Assembly (NCBI GenBank): GCA_017643305.1
Contig: JAEPNQ010000003.1
Span: 62,001-126,000 of the forward strand
Direction of reading: 5' to 3'
DNA: 64,000 bases
DNA from: Marinibacterium sp.
Lineage (GTDB): Bacteria > Pseudomonadota > Alphaproteobacteria > Rhodobacterales > Rhodobacteraceae
Shown: piece after piece, positions 62,990 through 64,000 of the stretch
How positions within the stretch are numbered: position 1 is the stretch's first letter
Layout: the number at the start of each line of letters is the position of its first letter
The notes under the pieces: generated by a model
The model's input: only the letters and a program-made list of their open reading frames with translations
Databases searched by the model: none
Told to the model about the DNA's origin: nothing
Made by a program: the position numbers and the translations under genes

Positions 62990-64000
62990 ATGACCGTCAA
63001 ACAGATCTTCGGCAGTATGGAATACGGCCCCGCCCCCGAAAGCGCGGCCGAGGCGCTGGCGTGGCTGGTGGATCAGGGCGACCGGTTCGGCCATTTCATC
63101 AACGGGGCTTTCACCACCCCCGGCGATGGGTTCGAAAGCCGCAACCCCGCCACGGGCGATGTTCTGGCAACGCTGTCTCAGGCGACCCAGGCAGATGTCG
63201 ACGCAGCCGTCACCGCCGCCCGCCGCGCACAACCGAGATGGGAAAAGCTGGGTGGTCCGGGCCGCGCCCGCTACCTCTATGCCCTGGCGCGGCTTTTGCA
63301 AAAACACAGCCGCCTGTTCGCCGTTTTGGAAACACTCGACAACGGCAAGCCGATCCGCGAAAGCCGCGATATCGACGTACCTCTGGCCCAGCGACATTTC
63401 TACTATCACGCGGGTATGGCGCAATTAATGGAAACCGAGCTGCCAGACCGGCAGGCCATGGGGGTTTGCGGCCAGATCATCCCGTGGAATTTCCCACTTC
63501 TGATGCTGGCGTGGAAGATCGCTCCTGCACTGGCCATGGGCAACACCGTGGTTTTGAAACCGGCGGAATACACATCGCTCACCGCGCTGCTGTTTGCCGA
63601 TATCTGCATGCAGGCCGGTTTGCCCAAAGGCGTCGTGAACATCGTAACCGGCGATGGCACCGTGGGCGAGATGATCGTCGCGGCTGAGGTCGACAAGATT
63701 GCCTTCACCGGCTCCACCGCCGTTGGCCGCCGCATTCGTAAAGCCACTGCAGGCAGCGGCAAGGCGCTGACCTTGGAACTGGGCGGCAAAAGCCCCTACA
63801 TCGTGTTTGACGATGCCGACCTCGACAGCGCCGTCGAAGGACTGGTGGATGCGATCTGGTTCAACCAGGGTCAGGTCTGCTGCGCCGGATCGCGCCTGTT
63901 GGTGCAGGAGGATATTGCCGATCGCTTCTACACCAAGTTGCGCCAGCGCATGGACGGGCTGCGCATTGGCGACCCGTTGGACAAATGCATCGATGTCGGC
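62990..64000 (+). CDS. Aldehyde dehydrogenase (N-terminal 337 residues, cut by window end)
   Basis: NAD(P)-dependent aldehyde dehydrogenase. From ATG 62990 the frame shows the cofactor region IIPWNFPLLMLAWKIAPALA, VLKPAEYTSL, TGSTAVGR, catalytic E263 (LELGGKSP) and nucleophile cysteine about 297/298 (GQVCCAG). It stays open to the window end. It follows deoC in the same direction, so acetaldehyde from deoxyribose breakdown is a plausible substrate; double hairpins between them may set its level. GGAGGAG precedes the start. Confidence 0.92.
   Translation, partial: MTVKQIFGSMEYGPAPESAAEALAWLVDQGDRFGHFINGAFTTPGDGFESRNPATGDVLATLSQATQADVDAAVTAARRAQPRWEKLGGPGRARYLYALARLLQKHSRLFAVLETLDNGKPIRESRDIDVPLAQRHFYYHAGMAQLMETELPDRQAMGVCGQIIPWNFPLLMLAWKIAPALAMGNTVVLKPAEYTSLTALLFADICMQAGLPKGVVNIVTGDGTVGEMIVAAEVDKIAFTGSTAVGRRIRKATAGSGKALTLELGGKSPYIVFDDADLDSAVEGLVDAIWFNQGQVCCAGSRLLVQEDIADRFYTKLRQRMDGLRIGDPLDKCIDVG

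Overview
The window is high-GC alphaproteobacterial chromosome, most likely Rhodobacterales (Roseobacter group). The reasons are the gene content (TRAP and tripartite tricarboxylate importers, a Liv-type importer cluster with acyl-CoA ligases, endonuclease-type MutL), an SOS box of the alphaproteobacterial form GTTC-N7-GTTC, and an rpoE-chrR locus arranged as in Rhodobacter sphaeroides. No rRNA, tRNA, CRISPR array or intact insertion sequence was seen.

Layout. 1-8.0 kb: tctCBA (tctA cut by the window edge), a TAXI-type TRAP importer and a cytoplasmic biotin/DMSO-type sulfoxide reductase. 8.0-12.9 kb: radC, dnaJ, dnaK, alkB. 12.9-18.3 kb: surface-polysaccharide genes (ABC-2 exporter permease, cysQ, kdsB, a family 2 glycosyltransferase, the N-terminal half of a CapD/WbpM-type protein). 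18.4-22.0 kb: sitABCD manganese/iron importer behind a palindrome-rich control region. 22.0-23.5 kb: a small gene with a consensus LexA box, then relics of an amidohydrolase and a CobW GTPase. 23.5-34.6 kb: an iron-type ABC permease, then a branched-chain-amino-acid-like ABC importer flanked by a PaaK-like and a long-chain acyl-CoA ligase. 34.8-37.9 kb: hybrid histidine kinase, response regulator, GNAT acetyltransferase. 37.9-47.5 kb: flavodoxin relic, M20 amidohydrolase, HNH nuclease, orphan formate dehydrogenase alpha subunit, histidine phosphatase, GST, two saccharopine dehydrogenases, DUF3775 relic. 47.5-54.9 kb: five tightly overlapping genes divergent from rpoE-chrR, then a dead class III cyclase. 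54.9-64 kb: rmuC, mutL, 5-oxoprolinase, deoC and an aldehyde dehydrogenase cut by the window end.

Two themes stand out. First, many genes are broken: in-frame stops interrupt five otherwise continuous reading frames (two in the cyclase, one each in an SH3-like protein, a small unknown gene and DUF3775), and frameshift, deletion or truncation affects the cobW, flavodoxin, amidohydrolase and CapD-like loci. All five stops could come from C-to-T changes in CAA, CAG or CGA codons, so lineage-specific decay is the simplest reading. Second, regulatory structure is unusually legible: divergent ECF promoters with identical -10 elements between the sigma factor and its probable target operon; a LexA box filling the spacer of a promoter; hairpins inside four operons just after the gene whose product is needed in excess; and two copies of a REP-like element whose differences are compensatory.
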